Shown: positions 47,742-57,493, numbered from the stretch's first letter. The stretch: DNA of 64,000 bases from Streptomyces xylophagus (GCF_000716435.1 NZ_JNWO01000012.1:1-64000); one strand, 5' to 3'. Notes: a model not told the origin generated them from the sequence alone. Numbers and translations: made by a program.

Positions 47742-49178
47742 ATGACCACCTTCGTGGACCGCGTCGAGCTGCATGTCGCCGCGGGTAACGGAGGCCACGG
47801 CTGTGCCTCCGTCCACCGTGAGAAGTTCAAGCCGCTCGGCGGCCCGGACGGCGGCAACGGCGGAAGGGGCGGTGACGTCATCCTCATCGTCGACCAGTCC
47901 GTGACCACGCTGCTGGACTACCACCACTCCCCGCACCGCAAGGCCACCAACGGCAAGCCCGGCGAGGGCGGCAACCGCTCCGGCAAGGACGGCACGGACC
48001 TGATCCTGCCGGTGCCGGACGGCACGGTCGTGCAGGACGGCGCGGGCAACGTCCTCGCCGACCTCGTCGGCCACGGCACCTCGTACGTCGCCGCACAGGG
48101 CGGCCGGGGCGGCCTCGGCAACGCGGCGCTCTCCTCGGCCCGCCGCAAGGCCCCCGGGTTCGCGCTGCTCGGCGTCCCCGGTGACCTCCAGGACATCGTC
48201 CTCGAACTGAAGACGGTCGCCGACGTGGCGCTCGTGGGCTACCCGAGCGCCGGCAAGTCCTCGCTGATCTCCGTGCTGAGCGCGGCCAAGCCGAAGATCG
48301 CCGACTACCCCTTCACCACCCTGGTCCCGAACCTCGGCGTCGTGACGGCCGGCGAAACGGTCTACACGATCGCCGACGTCCCCGGTCTCATCCCCGGCGC
48401 CAGCCAGGGCAAGGGCCTCGGCCTGGAGTTCCTGCGCCACGTCGAACGGTGCAGCGTCCTCGTGCACATCCTGGACACCGCCACGCTGGAGTCCGAGCGC
48501 GACCCGATCTCCGACCTCGACATGATCGAGGAGGAGCTGAAGCAGTACGGCGGCCTCGACCGGCGCCCGCGGATGGTCGTCCTGAACAAGATCGACGTAC
48601 CGGACGGCAAGGACCTGGCCGAGATGGTGCGGCCCGACCTGGAGGCGCGCGGCTACCGCGTCTTCGAGGTGTCGGCCGTCGCCCACACGGGACTTCGCGA
48701 ACTGTCCTTCGCCATCGCGGAGTTCGTCGCCGCGTCGCGTGCCGCGAAGCCGAAGGAGGAGGCGACCCGGATCGTCATCCGCCCGAAGGCGGTCGACGAC
48801 AGCGGCTTCACCGTCGTACAGGAGGAGGACGGCCTCTTCCGCGTGCGCGGCGAGAAGCCCGAACGCTGGGTCCGCCAGACCGACTTCAGCAACGACGAGG
48901 CCGTCGGCTACCTCGCCGACCGGCTCAACCGCCTCGGTGTGGAGGCGGAGTTGATGAAGTCGGGCGCCCGCTCCGGCGACGGCGTCGCGATCGGCCCCGA
49001 GGACAACGCGGTCGTCTTCGACTGGGAGCCGACCGTCATGGCCGGCGCCGAGATGCTGGGCCGGCGTGGTGAGGACCACCGGCTCGACGAGCCGCGGCCC
49101 GCGACGCAGCGTCGTCGGGACAAGCAGGCCGAGCGGGACGAGGCGACGCAGGAATTCGAGGAGTTCAAGCCCTTCTGA
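47742..49178 (+). CDS. obg: GTPase Obg/CgtA
   Basis: Ribosome-associated GTPase linked to growth control, 50S assembly and, in Streptomyces, onset of aerial growth. 478 residues. The Gly-rich Obg domain (about 1-158) contains [10 protein letters not shown]. The G domain has [10 protein letters not shown] (G1), [10 protein letters not shown] (G3) and LNKIDV (G4). The OCT domain lies at about 350-430 ([21 protein letters not shown]). A charged tail of about 50 residues follows. Good ribosome site (GGAGG) upstream of the ATG. Confidence 0.97.
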   Translation: MTTFVDRVELHVAAGNGGHGCASVHREKFKPLGGPDGGNGGRGGDVILIVDQSVTTLLDYHHSPHRKATNGKPGEGGNRSGKDGTDLILPVPDGTVVQDGAGNVLADLVGHGTSYVAAQGGRGGLGNAALSSARRKAPGFALLGVPGDLQDIVLELKTVADVALVGYPSAGKSSLISVLSAAKPKIADYPFTTLVPNLGVVTAGETVYTIADVPGLIPGASQGKGLGLEFLRHVERCSVLVHILDTATLESERDPISDLDMIEEELKQYGGLDRRPRMVVLNKIDVPDGKDLAEMVRPDLEARGYRVFEVSAVAHTGLRELSFAIAEFVAASRAAKPKEEATRIVIRPKAVDDSGFTVVQEEDGLFRVRGEKPERWVRQTDFSNDEAVGYLADRLNRLGVEAELMKSGARSGDGVAIGPEDNAVVFDWEPTVMAGAEMLGRRGEDHRLDEPRPATQRRRDKQAERDEATQEFEEFKPF

Positions 49179-49222
49179 GTGGACGGGTGAAGATCGTTTG
49201 CCCGGCGTAACCCAAACTGGCT

Positions 49223-49253
49223 GAGACCCGTTGCTCTCGAAGCAACGGGTCTC
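49223..49253 (+). terminator. Terminator after obg
   Basis: gagacccgttgct (49223-49235) pairs with agcaacgggtctc (49241-49253), loop ctcga, followed by ttgctg. Confidence 0.85.
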
Positions 49254-49366
49254 TTGCTGTGTGCCGATTTGTCATGGACGCGATACTTACTGTTCAACAG
49301 GCGGGACTCCGCGCACTGTGAGGCTTCCAAGTGACCCAAGAGGCCAACGTCGCAAGGGAGTTCACG

Positions 49367-50917
49367 ATGACCGGAGCCGTATCACCCGATCGACGACGTT
49401 TTCTCGCGGCCGGCGCGGCGGTGCTCGGGGCCGCCGCCTCCGCCCAGCTCTGGCTGCCGACTTCGGCCCGAGCTGCCGAAACCCCGCTGCCCGACGGGGT
49501 GTTCAGCCTCGGCATCGCCTCCGGCGACCCGCTGCCCGACGGCATCGTGCTGTGGACGCGCCTCGCCCCGGACCCGCTGCACGGCGGCGGGATGCCGGAA
49601 GAGGTGGTCCCGGTGGAGTGGGAGATCGCCGAGGACGCCCGCTTCAGAAAGCACGTGCGCCGCGGAATCGCGCCCGCCCGGCCCGAGTACGGGCACAGCG
49701 TTCATGTGGATGTACGGGGACTGCGCCCGGGCCGCGACTACTGGTACCGCTTCCGCACCAGCGGCCAGCTCTCCGCCACCGGCCGCACCCGCACCGCGCC
49801 CCACCCGCACAGCTCCGGCGGCCGGCTGCGCGTCGCGCTCGCCTCCTGCCAGAACTGGCAGAACGGCTACTTCACGCCGTACGCCGACATGCTGTCCCAG
49901 GACCCCGACTTCGTGCTCTTCGTCGGCGACTACATCTACGAGTCGGCGCCGTCGAACGCGGGACCGCGCCGGCACGAGGGGACCGGGGAGCCGTACAGCC
50001 TGGTCCAGTACCGCAACCGGTACGCGCAGTACCGCACCGACCCGGACCTGCTGGCGATGCACGCCAACTCCCCCTGGGTGGTGACCTTCGACGACCACGA
50101 GGTGGACAACGACTGGGCGGGGGAGGTCCCGCAGGACCCCGACAAGCAGTCGCACGACGCGTTCGTCGCCCGGCTGACGGCGGCCTTCCAGGCGTACTAC
50201 GAGCACATGCCGGTGCGCGCGAGCGCCGTACCGAACGGGCCGCACATCCAGATGTACCGGCGCCTGGAATTCGGCCGGTTGATGCGCCTGAACGTGCTGG
50301 ACACCCGGCAGTTCCGCAGCGACCAGGCGACCACGCAGGCCGGCGCCGAGGACCCGGCGATGACGATGATGGGCGCCGAGCAGAAGCAGTGGCTGCTGCA
50401 CGGACTGCGCCACTCGCCCGCCCGCTGGAACGTCATCGCCTCGCAGATCATGATGGCCGAGACGGACATCCTGCTCGGCGCGGGCAAGCAGTGGTTCTAC
50501 GACGCCTGGGACGGCTACCAGGTCGAACGCAACGCCCTGCTGGAGGACTTCAAGAGCGTCCGCAACCCCGTGGTGCTCAGCGGCGACCGGCACCTGACGA
50601 TGATCAGCGACCTGAAAGAGGACTTCGCCGACCCGGACTCCGCCGTCGTCGGCGCCGAGTTCGTCGGTACGTCCATCTCCAGCAACGGCGACCAGGACCA
50701 GGCCGCCTTCCACGCCCAGTGGGACCCGCTGATGGCCGACAACCCGCACTGGAAGGTGATCGACGCCCACCGCGGCTACCACCTGTTCGACATCCGGCGG
50801 GACGGCATCGACGCCCAAGTCAGGGTCGTGGACACCGTGTTGAAGCCGACGGCCGTGCCCAGCACCTACGCCTCGCTCCGGGTGGAGGCGGGCGACCCCG
50901 GCGTACAAGTCGTATAG
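49367..50917 (+). CDS. PhoD-family alkaline phosphatase/phosphodiesterase, Tat-exported
   Basis: 516 residues from ATG 49367, chosen because AAGGGAG lies 6 bases upstream; GTG 49331 has no such site. A Tat signal with DRRRFLAAGAAVLG is followed by a cleavage region (SARAAE). The PhoD N-terminal domain and the metallophosphatase core follow, with FVGDYIYES, VVTFDDHEVDNDW and LSGDRHLTMI as metal ligands. PhoD enzymes cut phosphodiesters, including teichoic-acid chains, outside the cell. The neighbouring genes for a phosphate polymer fit such a target. A single GTTCAAC word at 49292 is too little to call a PHO box. Confidence 0.9.
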   Translation: MTGAVSPDRRRFLAAGAAVLGAAASAQLWLPTSARAAETPLPDGVFSLGIASGDPLPDGIVLWTRLAPDPLHGGGMPEEVVPVEWEIAEDARFRKHVRRGIAPARPEYGHSVHVDVRGLRPGRDYWYRFRTSGQLSATGRTRTAPHPHSSGGRLRVALASCQNWQNGYFTPYADMLSQDPDFVLFVGDYIYESAPSNAGPRRHEGTGEPYSLVQYRNRYAQYRTDPDLLAMHANSPWVVTFDDHEVDNDWAGEVPQDPDKQSHDAFVARLTAAFQAYYEHMPVRASAVPNGPHIQMYRRLEFGRLMRLNVLDTRQFRSDQATTQAGAEDPAMTMMGAEQKQWLLHGLRHSPARWNVIASQIMMAETDILLGAGKQWFYDAWDGYQVERNALLEDFKSVRNPVVLSGDRHLTMISDLKEDFADPDSAVVGAEFVGTSISSNGDQDQAAFHAQWDPLMADNPHWKVIDAHRGYHLFDIRRDGIDAQVRVVDTVLKPTAVPSTYASLRVEAGDPGVQVV

Positions 50918-51014
50918 AGGTTTGTGAAACCTGTGTGACGGGCGCCTGGGACTCATCTGTGTCCCAGGCTCCTCTCAGGTCTGACTCAGGAACAACTCTT
51001 ACCTTCCGTTAACC

Positions 51015-52178
51015 ATGGAGACGGACTGTATTAAGGAACCGCTGCCCTCCGGCACCCGGCTGTTGCACATCGGCCCGCACAAGACCGGGACCACCGCCAT
51101 CCAGGGCGCGCTGTTCGCCGCGAAGGACGCGATGCCCGCGCACGGCGTCGACTTCCCCGCGCACAGCAGACACCCGATGGAAGCGGCCCTCGCCGCCTGC
51201 GCCCGGCCCGCGATGATGGGCGACACCGTGCCCACCGACAAGCACTGGACGCGCCTCCTCGACGCCGTGCACTCCACCGGCGAGCGCACCTCGGTGATCA
51301 GCAGCGAGTTCTTCGCCGACGCGGAGGACGACGAGACGATCGCCCGGATCGTGGAGCAGCTCGGCGGCGAGCGCGTGCACATCCTGGTCACCCTGCGCCC
51401 GCTGGCGAAGATCATGCCCTCGCAGTGGCAGCAGTACGTGCAGAACGGCCTGCGCATGGGCTACGACAACTGGCTGGAGCACATGCTCCGCAAGGCGCCC
51501 TACGAGCAGCCCAACCCCAGCTTCTGGCGCCGCCACCGGCACGACCGGCTGGTGGAGCGGTGGACGCGGGCCGTGGGTCCCGAGCGCGTGACCGTCGTCG
51601 TGGTCGACGACAGTGACCGGGACGGGCTGCTGCGTACCTTCGAGGCGCTGCTCGGACTGCCCGCGAATCTCCTGCGGCCGGTTCCGGACGCGGCGAACCG
51701 TTCGCTGACCCTCGCCGAGACCGAAATGCTGCGCAAACTCAATGTGGAATTCCGCGGCAATGGGCTCCCCGACGAGCTGTATTCCAAGCTCGTGCGCAAC
51801 GGCGCGGTCATGCATATGAAGAATGCGTGCAGCCCGACCCCGCAGGACGTGAAGATCACCACGCCTCGGTGGGCGATCGAGGCCGCGGGCGCGATCGGCG
51901 CCGAGATGGCCGGGACGATCGCCGCCACGGGCGTACGGGTCGTAGGGGACACGGCGCTGCTCTCGGCCGTACCGGAGACCGCGGAGAAGGCGTCCGGGGC
52001 GCCGCGGATCGCGCCCGAAGTGGCCGCGCAGGCGCTGTACGGGGCGCTCGCGGCGGTGGCCGCCGCGCCGGTCAGGCACACCGCGCCGGCGAAGGCGCGG
52101 ACCGTTCACCAGACGTCGTCGAAGGAACTCGTGCGCGTTCTCGGCCACCGCTGTCTGAAGAAGCTCAGGCGCCGCTGA
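51015..52178 (+). CDS. Sulfotransferase-like P-loop protein
   Basis: 387 residues. The N-terminal LLHIGPHKTGTTAIQGALF is the PAPS-binding loop of sulfotransferases. The 3'-phosphate-binding segment around ILVTLRPLAKIMPSQWQQYV has Arg and Ser in the right order. The C-terminal third is Ala-rich with a basic end (HRCLKKLRRR). If active it would move sulfate from PAPS to a sugar or polymer, which would be unusual in a wall-polymer locus. It could also be a fold relative with another role. Starts 97 bases after the PhoD stop. Confidence 0.8.
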   Translation: METDCIKEPLPSGTRLLHIGPHKTGTTAIQGALFAAKDAMPAHGVDFPAHSRHPMEAALAACARPAMMGDTVPTDKHWTRLLDAVHSTGERTSVISSEFFADAEDDETIARIVEQLGGERVHILVTLRPLAKIMPSQWQQYVQNGLRMGYDNWLEHMLRKAPYEQPNPSFWRRHRHDRLVERWTRAVGPERVTVVVVDDSDRDGLLRTFEALLGLPANLLRPVPDAANRSLTLAETEMLRKLNVEFRGNGLPDELYSKLVRNGAVMHMKNACSPTPQDVKITTPRWAIEAAGAIGAEMAGTIAATGVRVVGDTALLSAVPETAEKASGAPRIAPEVAAQALYGALAAVAAAPVRHTAPAKARTVHQTSSKELVRVLGHRCLKKLRRR

Positions 52179-52328
52179 GAGGTGTCATCACGCGGTTACC
52201 AGCAGTGAAAGGTGAATGACAGGTGTCGCGCACATATGCGGCGGAGGTCACTCGCCTTGCACTGCGGTAACCGCGAGTGGGACCATTTGCGAGTTCCCCC
52301 GTTGTCCCGAGGTAGGTCAAGGTCACCT

Positions 52329-53822
52329 GTGTCGCACATAGCCAAGCCCCGCACCACCGCAGTGATCCTGGCCGGCGGTACCGGCCAGCGGGTGGGTCTG
52401 TCGATCCCCAAGCAGCTGCTGAAGATCGCCGGCAAGGCAGTCATCGAGCACACCCTGACCACCTTCGAGAACGCCGACTCGATCGACGACATCATCGTTC
52501 TGATGGCGCCCGGTTACGTCCCGGACGTCGAGAAGATCGTCGCCAAGGCCGGCTTCAAGAAGGTCACGCGGATCATCGAGGGCGGCTCCACACGCAACGA
52601 GACCACCGAGCGCGCCATCGCCGCGCTCGGCGAGGGCCTGGCCGAGGGCGAGGACGCCAACGTCCTCTTCCACGACGCCGTGCGCCCCCTGCTCTCGCAG
52701 CGCGTGATCGACGACTGTGTGGTCGCGCTGGAGCGCTTCCAGGCCGTCGACGTGGCCATCCCGTCCGCGGACACCATCATCGTGACCCGCACGCACGGCG
52801 ACGACGGCGAGTTCATCACCGAGATCCCGGACCGCTCCCGGCTGCGCCGCGGCCAGACGCCCCAGGCGTTCAAGCTGTCCACGATCCGCCGCGCCTACGA
52901 GGTCGCCGCCGGGGACCCCAACTTCCAGGCCACCGACGACTGCAGCGTCGTACTCAAGTACCTGCCGGACGTGCCGATCCACGTCGTCGCGGGTGACGAG
53001 TACAACATGAAGGTCACCCAGCCCGTCGACGTCTTCATCGCCGACAAGCTCTTCCAGCTCGCCTCCACGGCCGCCCCCGAGCAGGTCGACGAGGCCGCCT
53101 ACCGCGAGCTGCTCACCGGCAGGACGCTGGTCGTCTTCGGCGGCTCGTACGGCATCGGCAAGGACATCGCCGAGGTCGCCGAGGGCTACGGCGCCACGGT
53201 GTACGCGCTGGGCCGCTCCACCACCGGCACGCACGTCGAGAACCCCGAGGAGGTCGACGACGCGCTGTCCAAGGCGTACGCCGAGACCGGGCGCATCGAC
53301 TACGTCATCAACACCGCGGGCGTGCTGCGCATCGGCAAGCTGGCCGAGACGGACAACGCGACCATCGAGGAAGCGCTGAAGGTCAACTACCTGGCGCCGG
53401 TGCAGATCGCCCGTTCCGCGTACAAGTACCTCGCCGAGACCAAGGGCCAGCTGCTGCTGTACACCTCCAGCAGCTACACGCGCGGCCGTGCCGAGTACAG
53501 CCTGTACTCCTCGACCAAGGCCGCGATGGTGAACCTCACACAGGCCCTGTCGGACGAGTGGGCCGGCGACGGCATCCGCGTGAACTGCATCAACCCGGAG
53601 CGCACCGCGACCCCGATGCGCACCAAGGCGTTCGGCCAGGAGCCGTCGGGCACCCTGCTCTCCTCCGAGGCCGTGGCCCGCACCTCCCTCGACGTGCTGC
53701 TGTCCGAGCTGACCGGCCATGTCATCGACGTACGCCAGCAGGACCCGACGGCCGGTGCGGCCAAGGCGTCCGGTTTCGAGGCCGCCCTGGCCTCCGTGCT
53801 GGACGTCCAGGACGGCGTGTAA
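52329..53822 (+). CDS. Bifunctional cytidylyltransferase-SDR protein (probable CDP-ribitol synthesis)
   Basis: 497 residues from GTG 52329 (AAGG 9 bases upstream). Residues 1-235 form an IspD/TarI-type cytidylyltransferase: AVILAGGTGQRVGLSIPKQLLKI, DAVRPLL and RRGQTPQAF. Residues 255-497 form an SDR: VVFGGSYGIGKDIAE for cofactor, NTAGVL, and YxxxK in YSLYSSTKAAM. The same fusion occurs in Bcs1-type enzymes of Haemophilus, which reduce ribulose-5-phosphate and activate the product to CDP-ribitol. B. subtilis TarI/TarJ are separate proteins, and TarJ is an MDR. CDP-ribitol as product is therefore an inference. The next gene encodes a matching polymerase type. Confidence 0.87.
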   Translation: MSHIAKPRTTAVILAGGTGQRVGLSIPKQLLKIAGKAVIEHTLTTFENADSIDDIIVLMAPGYVPDVEKIVAKAGFKKVTRIIEGGSTRNETTERAIAALGEGLAEGEDANVLFHDAVRPLLSQRVIDDCVVALERFQAVDVAIPSADTIIVTRTHGDDGEFITEIPDRSRLRRGQTPQAFKLSTIRRAYEVAAGDPNFQATDDCSVVLKYLPDVPIHVVAGDEYNMKVTQPVDVFIADKLFQLASTAAPEQVDEAAYRELLTGRTLVVFGGSYGIGKDIAEVAEGYGATVYALGRSTTGTHVENPEEVDDALSKAYAETGRIDYVINTAGVLRIGKLAETDNATIEEALKVNYLAPVQIARSAYKYLAETKGQLLLYTSSSYTRGRAEYSLYSSTKAAMVNLTQALSDEWAGDGIRVNCINPERTATPMRTKAFGQEPSGTLLSSEAVARTSLDVLLSELTGHVIDVRQQDPTAGAAKASGFEAALASVLDVQDGV

Positions 53823-53854
53823 TAATCGGCAGTAATTAGGCTTTTGCGGGAATT

Positions 53855-53898
53855 CAGGTCTCTGTGTTCGCCCCATTCAGGGCGTTCGCAGGGACCTG
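53855..53898 (+). other. Strong hairpin between the cytidylyltransferase and polymerase genes
   Basis: caggtctctgtg (53855-53866) faces cgcagggacctg (53887-53898) with one G-T pair and one T-G pair. After a 2x2 T-T mismatch, cgccc (53869-53873) pairs with gggcg (53880-53884), loop cattca. About 17 pairs in all. It may attenuate, terminate or protect the message. Confidence 0.65.
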
Positions 53899-53947
53899 AC
53901 TCCTTGACCCGGCAAATTACTCAAAAAACCCAAGAGCAGGTTTATCA

Positions 53948-56026
53948 GTGATTTCCACCGCTATCCGCGTCGCCCGGGTGGGCAGCGCAGCCGAACTGGC
54001 CGCGGCGGTCCTCATGATGCTGGGATTCCCCGCCCTCATGCTGGCCGCGCTGATCCCGAGCGTTCCCGCCTTCGCGGCCGCGGCCGTCGTGACGTACGTC
54101 GCGGACCACTATCTGCACCGGCAGGCCAGCTACCTGGTCAACCGCCTCAGCAAGGTCAGGGCGGGCATCTCGATCCGCTTCCTGATCCGCCAGCTCCTGC
54201 TGATCCTGCTGCTGGCCCGCCTCAACCTCTCCGACAACCTGATCTTCTACGGCGCGATCGCCTGCTTCATCGCCTTCTACGGCCTCCAGGCCCCGCACGG
54301 CGCCGTGGTCACGCTGATCCGCAACCGCCGCCGGATGCCGGTCGCCACCCGCAACGTCGACCTCGGCTCGCGCATCCACATCCCGGACGCCCCGCCGTTC
54401 GGCCTGCTGGAGCGCTCCGCCGAGAAGATGCTCCACCTCGACCTGTTCGCCGTCGTGGGCCTGCTGATCTCCGCGCAGCTGGACGCGGGCCTCGCGGGCT
54501 TCATCGGCATCGGCGTCACCCTGTTCCTGGGCGCCCTGTACGTCCTCGCGCTCGTGCCGTACATACGGGGCACGAAGATCCCGCCGACCGCCGATGTCAT
54601 CCTCGAAGCCGTCGACGGCTGGCTGCGCGAGTACAAGCCGCAGACGGTGCTCTGCTTCTCCGGCTCCAAGGACTCGGCGTACCAGGTCAACATGTGGCTG
54701 GAGACCATGGAGGAGCTGGACACCCGGCCCCTGGTCCTGCTCCGTGAGCGCGTCATACTGCAGAACCTCGCCCCCACCAAGGCACCCGTCATCTGCGTGC
54801 CCGGCGGCGTGCACCTGATGAACATGGACCTGTCGACCGTGCGCGTCGCGCTCTACGCGGCCAACGTCGGCAAGAACATCCACCTGCTGCGCGTCCCCAC
54901 CATGAAGCACGTCTTCATCGGCCACGGCGACAGCGACAAGCTGGCCAGCGTCAACCCGTTCAGCAAGGTCTACGACGAGGTGTGGACCGCCGGCCGCGCG
55001 GGCCGCGACCGCTACGCCATCGCCGACGTCGGTGTCCGCGACGACGACATCGTCGAGGTCGGCCGCCCGCAGCTCGCCCCCATCCAGACCTGGCAGGGCG
55101 TCCCCGAGGGCCGTATCCCGACCGTGCTCTACGCGCCGACCTGGGAGGGCTGGGACAACGACCCCGGCAACACCTCCCTCCTGCTGGCCGGCGAGAACAT
55201 CGTGAAGAAGCTGCTCAAGGCCGACCCGCCGGTCCGTGTCCTGTACAAGCCGCACCCCTTCACCGGCACCGTCAGTTCCGCGGCCGGCTCCGCGCACCGC
55301 AAGGTCACCGCGCTGGTTGAGAAGGCCGCCGCCGAGCGCGCCACCGACCCGCGTTTCCAGGCCGACGCGGCCGCCCAGACCAAGGCCAAGGCCGACCTGG
55401 TCCGCATCGAGGCCCGGATCACCGAACTGTCCGGCGGCCCCGCCGACAAGGGCGACGAGGCCGAGCTCACCCGCGACGGCGTCGTCGACCTGGCCAAGTA
55501 CGAGGAGATCGCTCGGCTGCGCGCCGAGTGGAACGACGCGTACTGGAAGTCCTTCGGCACCTTCGAGCACCGGGTCATCGCGGGCGCCGAGCCGCGCCTG
55601 TACGACTGCTTCAACGTGTCCGACGCGATGGTCTCCGACATCTCCAGCGTGGTCTCCGACTTCATCGCGAGCGGCAAGCCGTACGCGGTCACGGACTCCG
55701 CGAAGCTGGGCGTCGAGGAGTTCAAGCGCCAGAACACCGCGGTGCGCGCCGCCGTGATCCTGTCCAACAAGGCCGTGGAACTGGGCGAGTTGCTGGCGGC
55801 GGTCCACGCCCCGGACGCCGACCCGCTGGCCGAGGACCGCAAGGAACTCAAGCAGTACCTGCTCGGCCCGGACGAGCCCACGTCCATCGAGCAGTTCAAC
55901 ACCGCCGTGCAGGATCTGGCGCTGAAGTCCGAGGCCCGCAACGTGGGCCAGGAGCGGGCGGCGGCGACCGGTGACGCGGCGAGCCCGACGGAGGCCCACC
56001 TGTCGGCCGACCCCACGGTCGGCTGA
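53948..56026 (+). CDS. Membrane protein with CDP-glycerol glycerophosphotransferase-type domain
   Basis: 692 residues. Five or six hydrophobic helices occupy about residues 10-205. A TagF/TarL-type cytosolic domain follows from about 215 to 620. It has FIGHGDSDK with the probable catalytic His, VLYAPTWEGWDND, VLYKPHPFTG with a second His, and the CDP-binding YDCFNVSDAMVSDISSVVSDF. The enzyme should add polyol phosphate from a CDP-alcohol to a growing wall polymer at the membrane. With the upstream fusion protein, CDP-ribitol is a candidate donor; CDP-glycerol is the alternative. An internal charged insertion lies at about 455-520. Confidence 0.85.
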   Translation: MISTAIRVARVGSAAELAAAVLMMLGFPALMLAALIPSVPAFAAAAVVTYVADHYLHRQASYLVNRLSKVRAGISIRFLIRQLLLILLLARLNLSDNLIFYGAIACFIAFYGLQAPHGAVVTLIRNRRRMPVATRNVDLGSRIHIPDAPPFGLLERSAEKMLHLDLFAVVGLLISAQLDAGLAGFIGIGVTLFLGALYVLALVPYIRGTKIPPTADVILEAVDGWLREYKPQTVLCFSGSKDSAYQVNMWLETMEELDTRPLVLLRERVILQNLAPTKAPVICVPGGVHLMNMDLSTVRVALYAANVGKNIHLLRVPTMKHVFIGHGDSDKLASVNPFSKVYDEVWTAGRAGRDRYAIADVGVRDDDIVEVGRPQLAPIQTWQGVPEGRIPTVLYAPTWEGWDNDPGNTSLLLAGENIVKKLLKADPPVRVLYKPHPFTGTVSSAAGSAHRKVTALVEKAAAERATDPRFQADAAAQTKAKADLVRIEARITELSGGPADKGDEAELTRDGVVDLAKYEEIARLRAEWNDAYWKSFGTFEHRVIAGAEPRLYDCFNVSDAMVSDISSVVSDFIASGKPYAVTDSAKLGVEEFKRQNTAVRAAVILSNKAVELGELLAAVHAPDADPLAEDRKELKQYLLGPDEPTSIEQFNTAVQDLALKSEARNVGQERAAATGDAASPTEAHLSADPTVG

Positions 56027-56050
56027 CCTGCGCGCGTCAGTATTCGGTCA

Positions 56051-56098
56051 AGAAGAGCCCGGTTTTTGGGGAGTGATCCTCGAAAACCGGGCTCTTCT
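56051..56098 (+). terminator. Terminator after the polymerase gene
   Basis: agaagagcccggtttt (56051-56066) pairs perfectly with aaaaccgggctcttct (56083-56098), loop of 16 bases. Confidence 0.85.
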
Positions 56099-56187
56099 GC
56101 GTATCCCCTGCTGACGGAAGACAACCGATCCACTCGGTCGGCTGTCTTGAAGATGGCGATCCAATGGACAAAGGGGAGCGCGTGCCC

Positions 56188-57399
56188 ATGACGCAGCCTG
56201 ATGTGACCGTGGTCATCGGGGCGTACGAGGCGATGCCCTACCTGGTCGAGTGCCTGCGCTCGGTCGAGGCGCAGACTCTGGACCCGGCCCGTATCGAGGT
56301 CATCGCCGTCGACGACGGCTCGACGGACGGCACGGGGGAGTACCTGGAGGAGTTCGCGGCCCGCGCCGCGACCCACGTCACGGTGATCCGTCAGGAGAAC
56401 TCCGGCGGCCCCAGCTCCCCGCGCAACGTCGGCCTCGGCAAGGCGAGCGGGCGCTACGTCTTCTTCCTCGACGCCGACGACCGGCTCGCCCCCGAGGCCC
56501 TGGAGCGCATGGTCGCGATGGCCGACCGCAACGGCACGGACGTCGTCCTCGGCAAGGTCGAGGGCATCAACCGCGTCCCGCCCAAGGCCGCGTGGGTCGA
56601 GACGCTGGAGCGCACCGACGTCTTCCACTCCAACATCAAGTTCACCCTGAGCGCCCAGAAGCTGTTCCGGCGGGCGCTGTTGGAGCGGAACGGCATGCGG
56701 TTCGACGAGTCGCTGTTCACCGGCGAGGACGCGCTGTTCACGATGGAGGCGTATCTGCGGGCCGACGGCGTCTCCGTCATCGCCGACCACACCTGCTACT
56801 ACCTCGTGGGCCGCGACGACGGCAAACACGTGACGCAGAGCGGGAGTTACACCCTGCGCTTCGACTCCGCGCGCGCGTTGATGAACCTCATCGCCGAGAT
56901 GGTCCCGCCGGGGGTGGAGCGGGACAAGTTGATGGTTCGCCCGTTCCTTGTCACCCTGCTCCCGCAGTTCGGTCCGAAGTACGTGGGGGACAGTGAGCAG
57001 GTCCGACGCCACAAGTTCGAGCTGGCCAAGCCGTTGATGTCCGCGCACTGGACGGACGAGGTGGCGCTGCGACTCAAGGTCGACGAGCGGTTGCGGCTGC
57101 ACCTGGTGGCTGCTGAACGCCCCGAACTCCTGTTGGACGTGGCCGAGTTCATCAAGTCGAGGAAGCGCCCCGAGGCGGTGGTGGAGAAGCGGGGGCGTCG
57201 GGTGTATCTGGCCTATCCCCACTTCCGATCGGGTGAGGCGGGGCTGCCTGACTCCCTCTATATGGCCGAACCTCGTGAGGCGCGTGCGGTGGAGGGATAT
57301 CGGGAGGGGGGAGCGGGTGTGTTCTTGCGAAGGGTGGCGCGGAAAGTACGTCGGGTGCAGGTGCGTCGTGGCTGGTCGCGCAGTTCCCCGCGCCCCTAA
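56188..57399 (+). CDS. GT2-family glycosyltransferase
   Basis: 403 residues from ATG 56188, 9 bases after AAGGGGAG; GTG 56182 and ATG 56164 are alternatives. The GT-A core is VTVVIGAYEAMPYLVECLRS, VDDGSTDGT and the metal site FLDADDRL. FTGEDALFTMEAYL gives the usual ED catalytic site. The C-terminal helical part resembles TagF-associated glycosyltransferases of Streptomyces. It probably decorates or builds the polymer made by the neighbouring enzymes. The last nine residues (GWSRSSPRP) and the stop codon are encoded by a dispersed intergenic repeat. Confidence 0.85.
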   Translation: MTQPDVTVVIGAYEAMPYLVECLRSVEAQTLDPARIEVIAVDDGSTDGTGEYLEEFAARAATHVTVIRQENSGGPSSPRNVGLGKASGRYVFFLDADDRLAPEALERMVAMADRNGTDVVLGKVEGINRVPPKAAWVETLERTDVFHSNIKFTLSAQKLFRRALLERNGMRFDESLFTGEDALFTMEAYLRADGVSVIADHTCYYLVGRDDGKHVTQSGSYTLRFDSARALMNLIAEMVPPGVERDKLMVRPFLVTLLPQFGPKYVGDSEQVRRHKFELAKPLMSAHWTDEVALRLKVDERLRLHLVAAERPELLLDVAEFIKSRKRPEAVVEKRGRRVYLAYPHFRSGEAGLPDSLYMAEPREARAVEGYREGGAGVFLRRVARKVRRVQVRRGWSRSSPRP

Positions 57400-57493
57400 A
57401 AGACACGGGCCGGCCTGCGTTTTTAAGGGGCGCGGGGCTGTGTCGATTTGCGGCTCCGCCGCGTGGGCGCGACCAGCCCCCACCGACCCGCAC
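57370..57493. repeat. Two opposed copies of the dispersed GC-rich repeat
   Basis: The minus-strand copy (57370-57397) overlaps the glycosyltransferase 3' end. The plus copy (57426-57493) has an internal insertion containing cggctccgccg. ccccgcgcccct faces aggggcgcgggg, extended by aaaa/tttt with one bulged base. The 28-base middle leaves a strong hairpin that can end transcription before proB. Confidence 0.75.

Noticed and set aside
49285..49310. PHO box before the PhoD gene
   Set aside because: Only one GTTCAAC-like word is present; the direct repeat needed for PhoP binding is missing.
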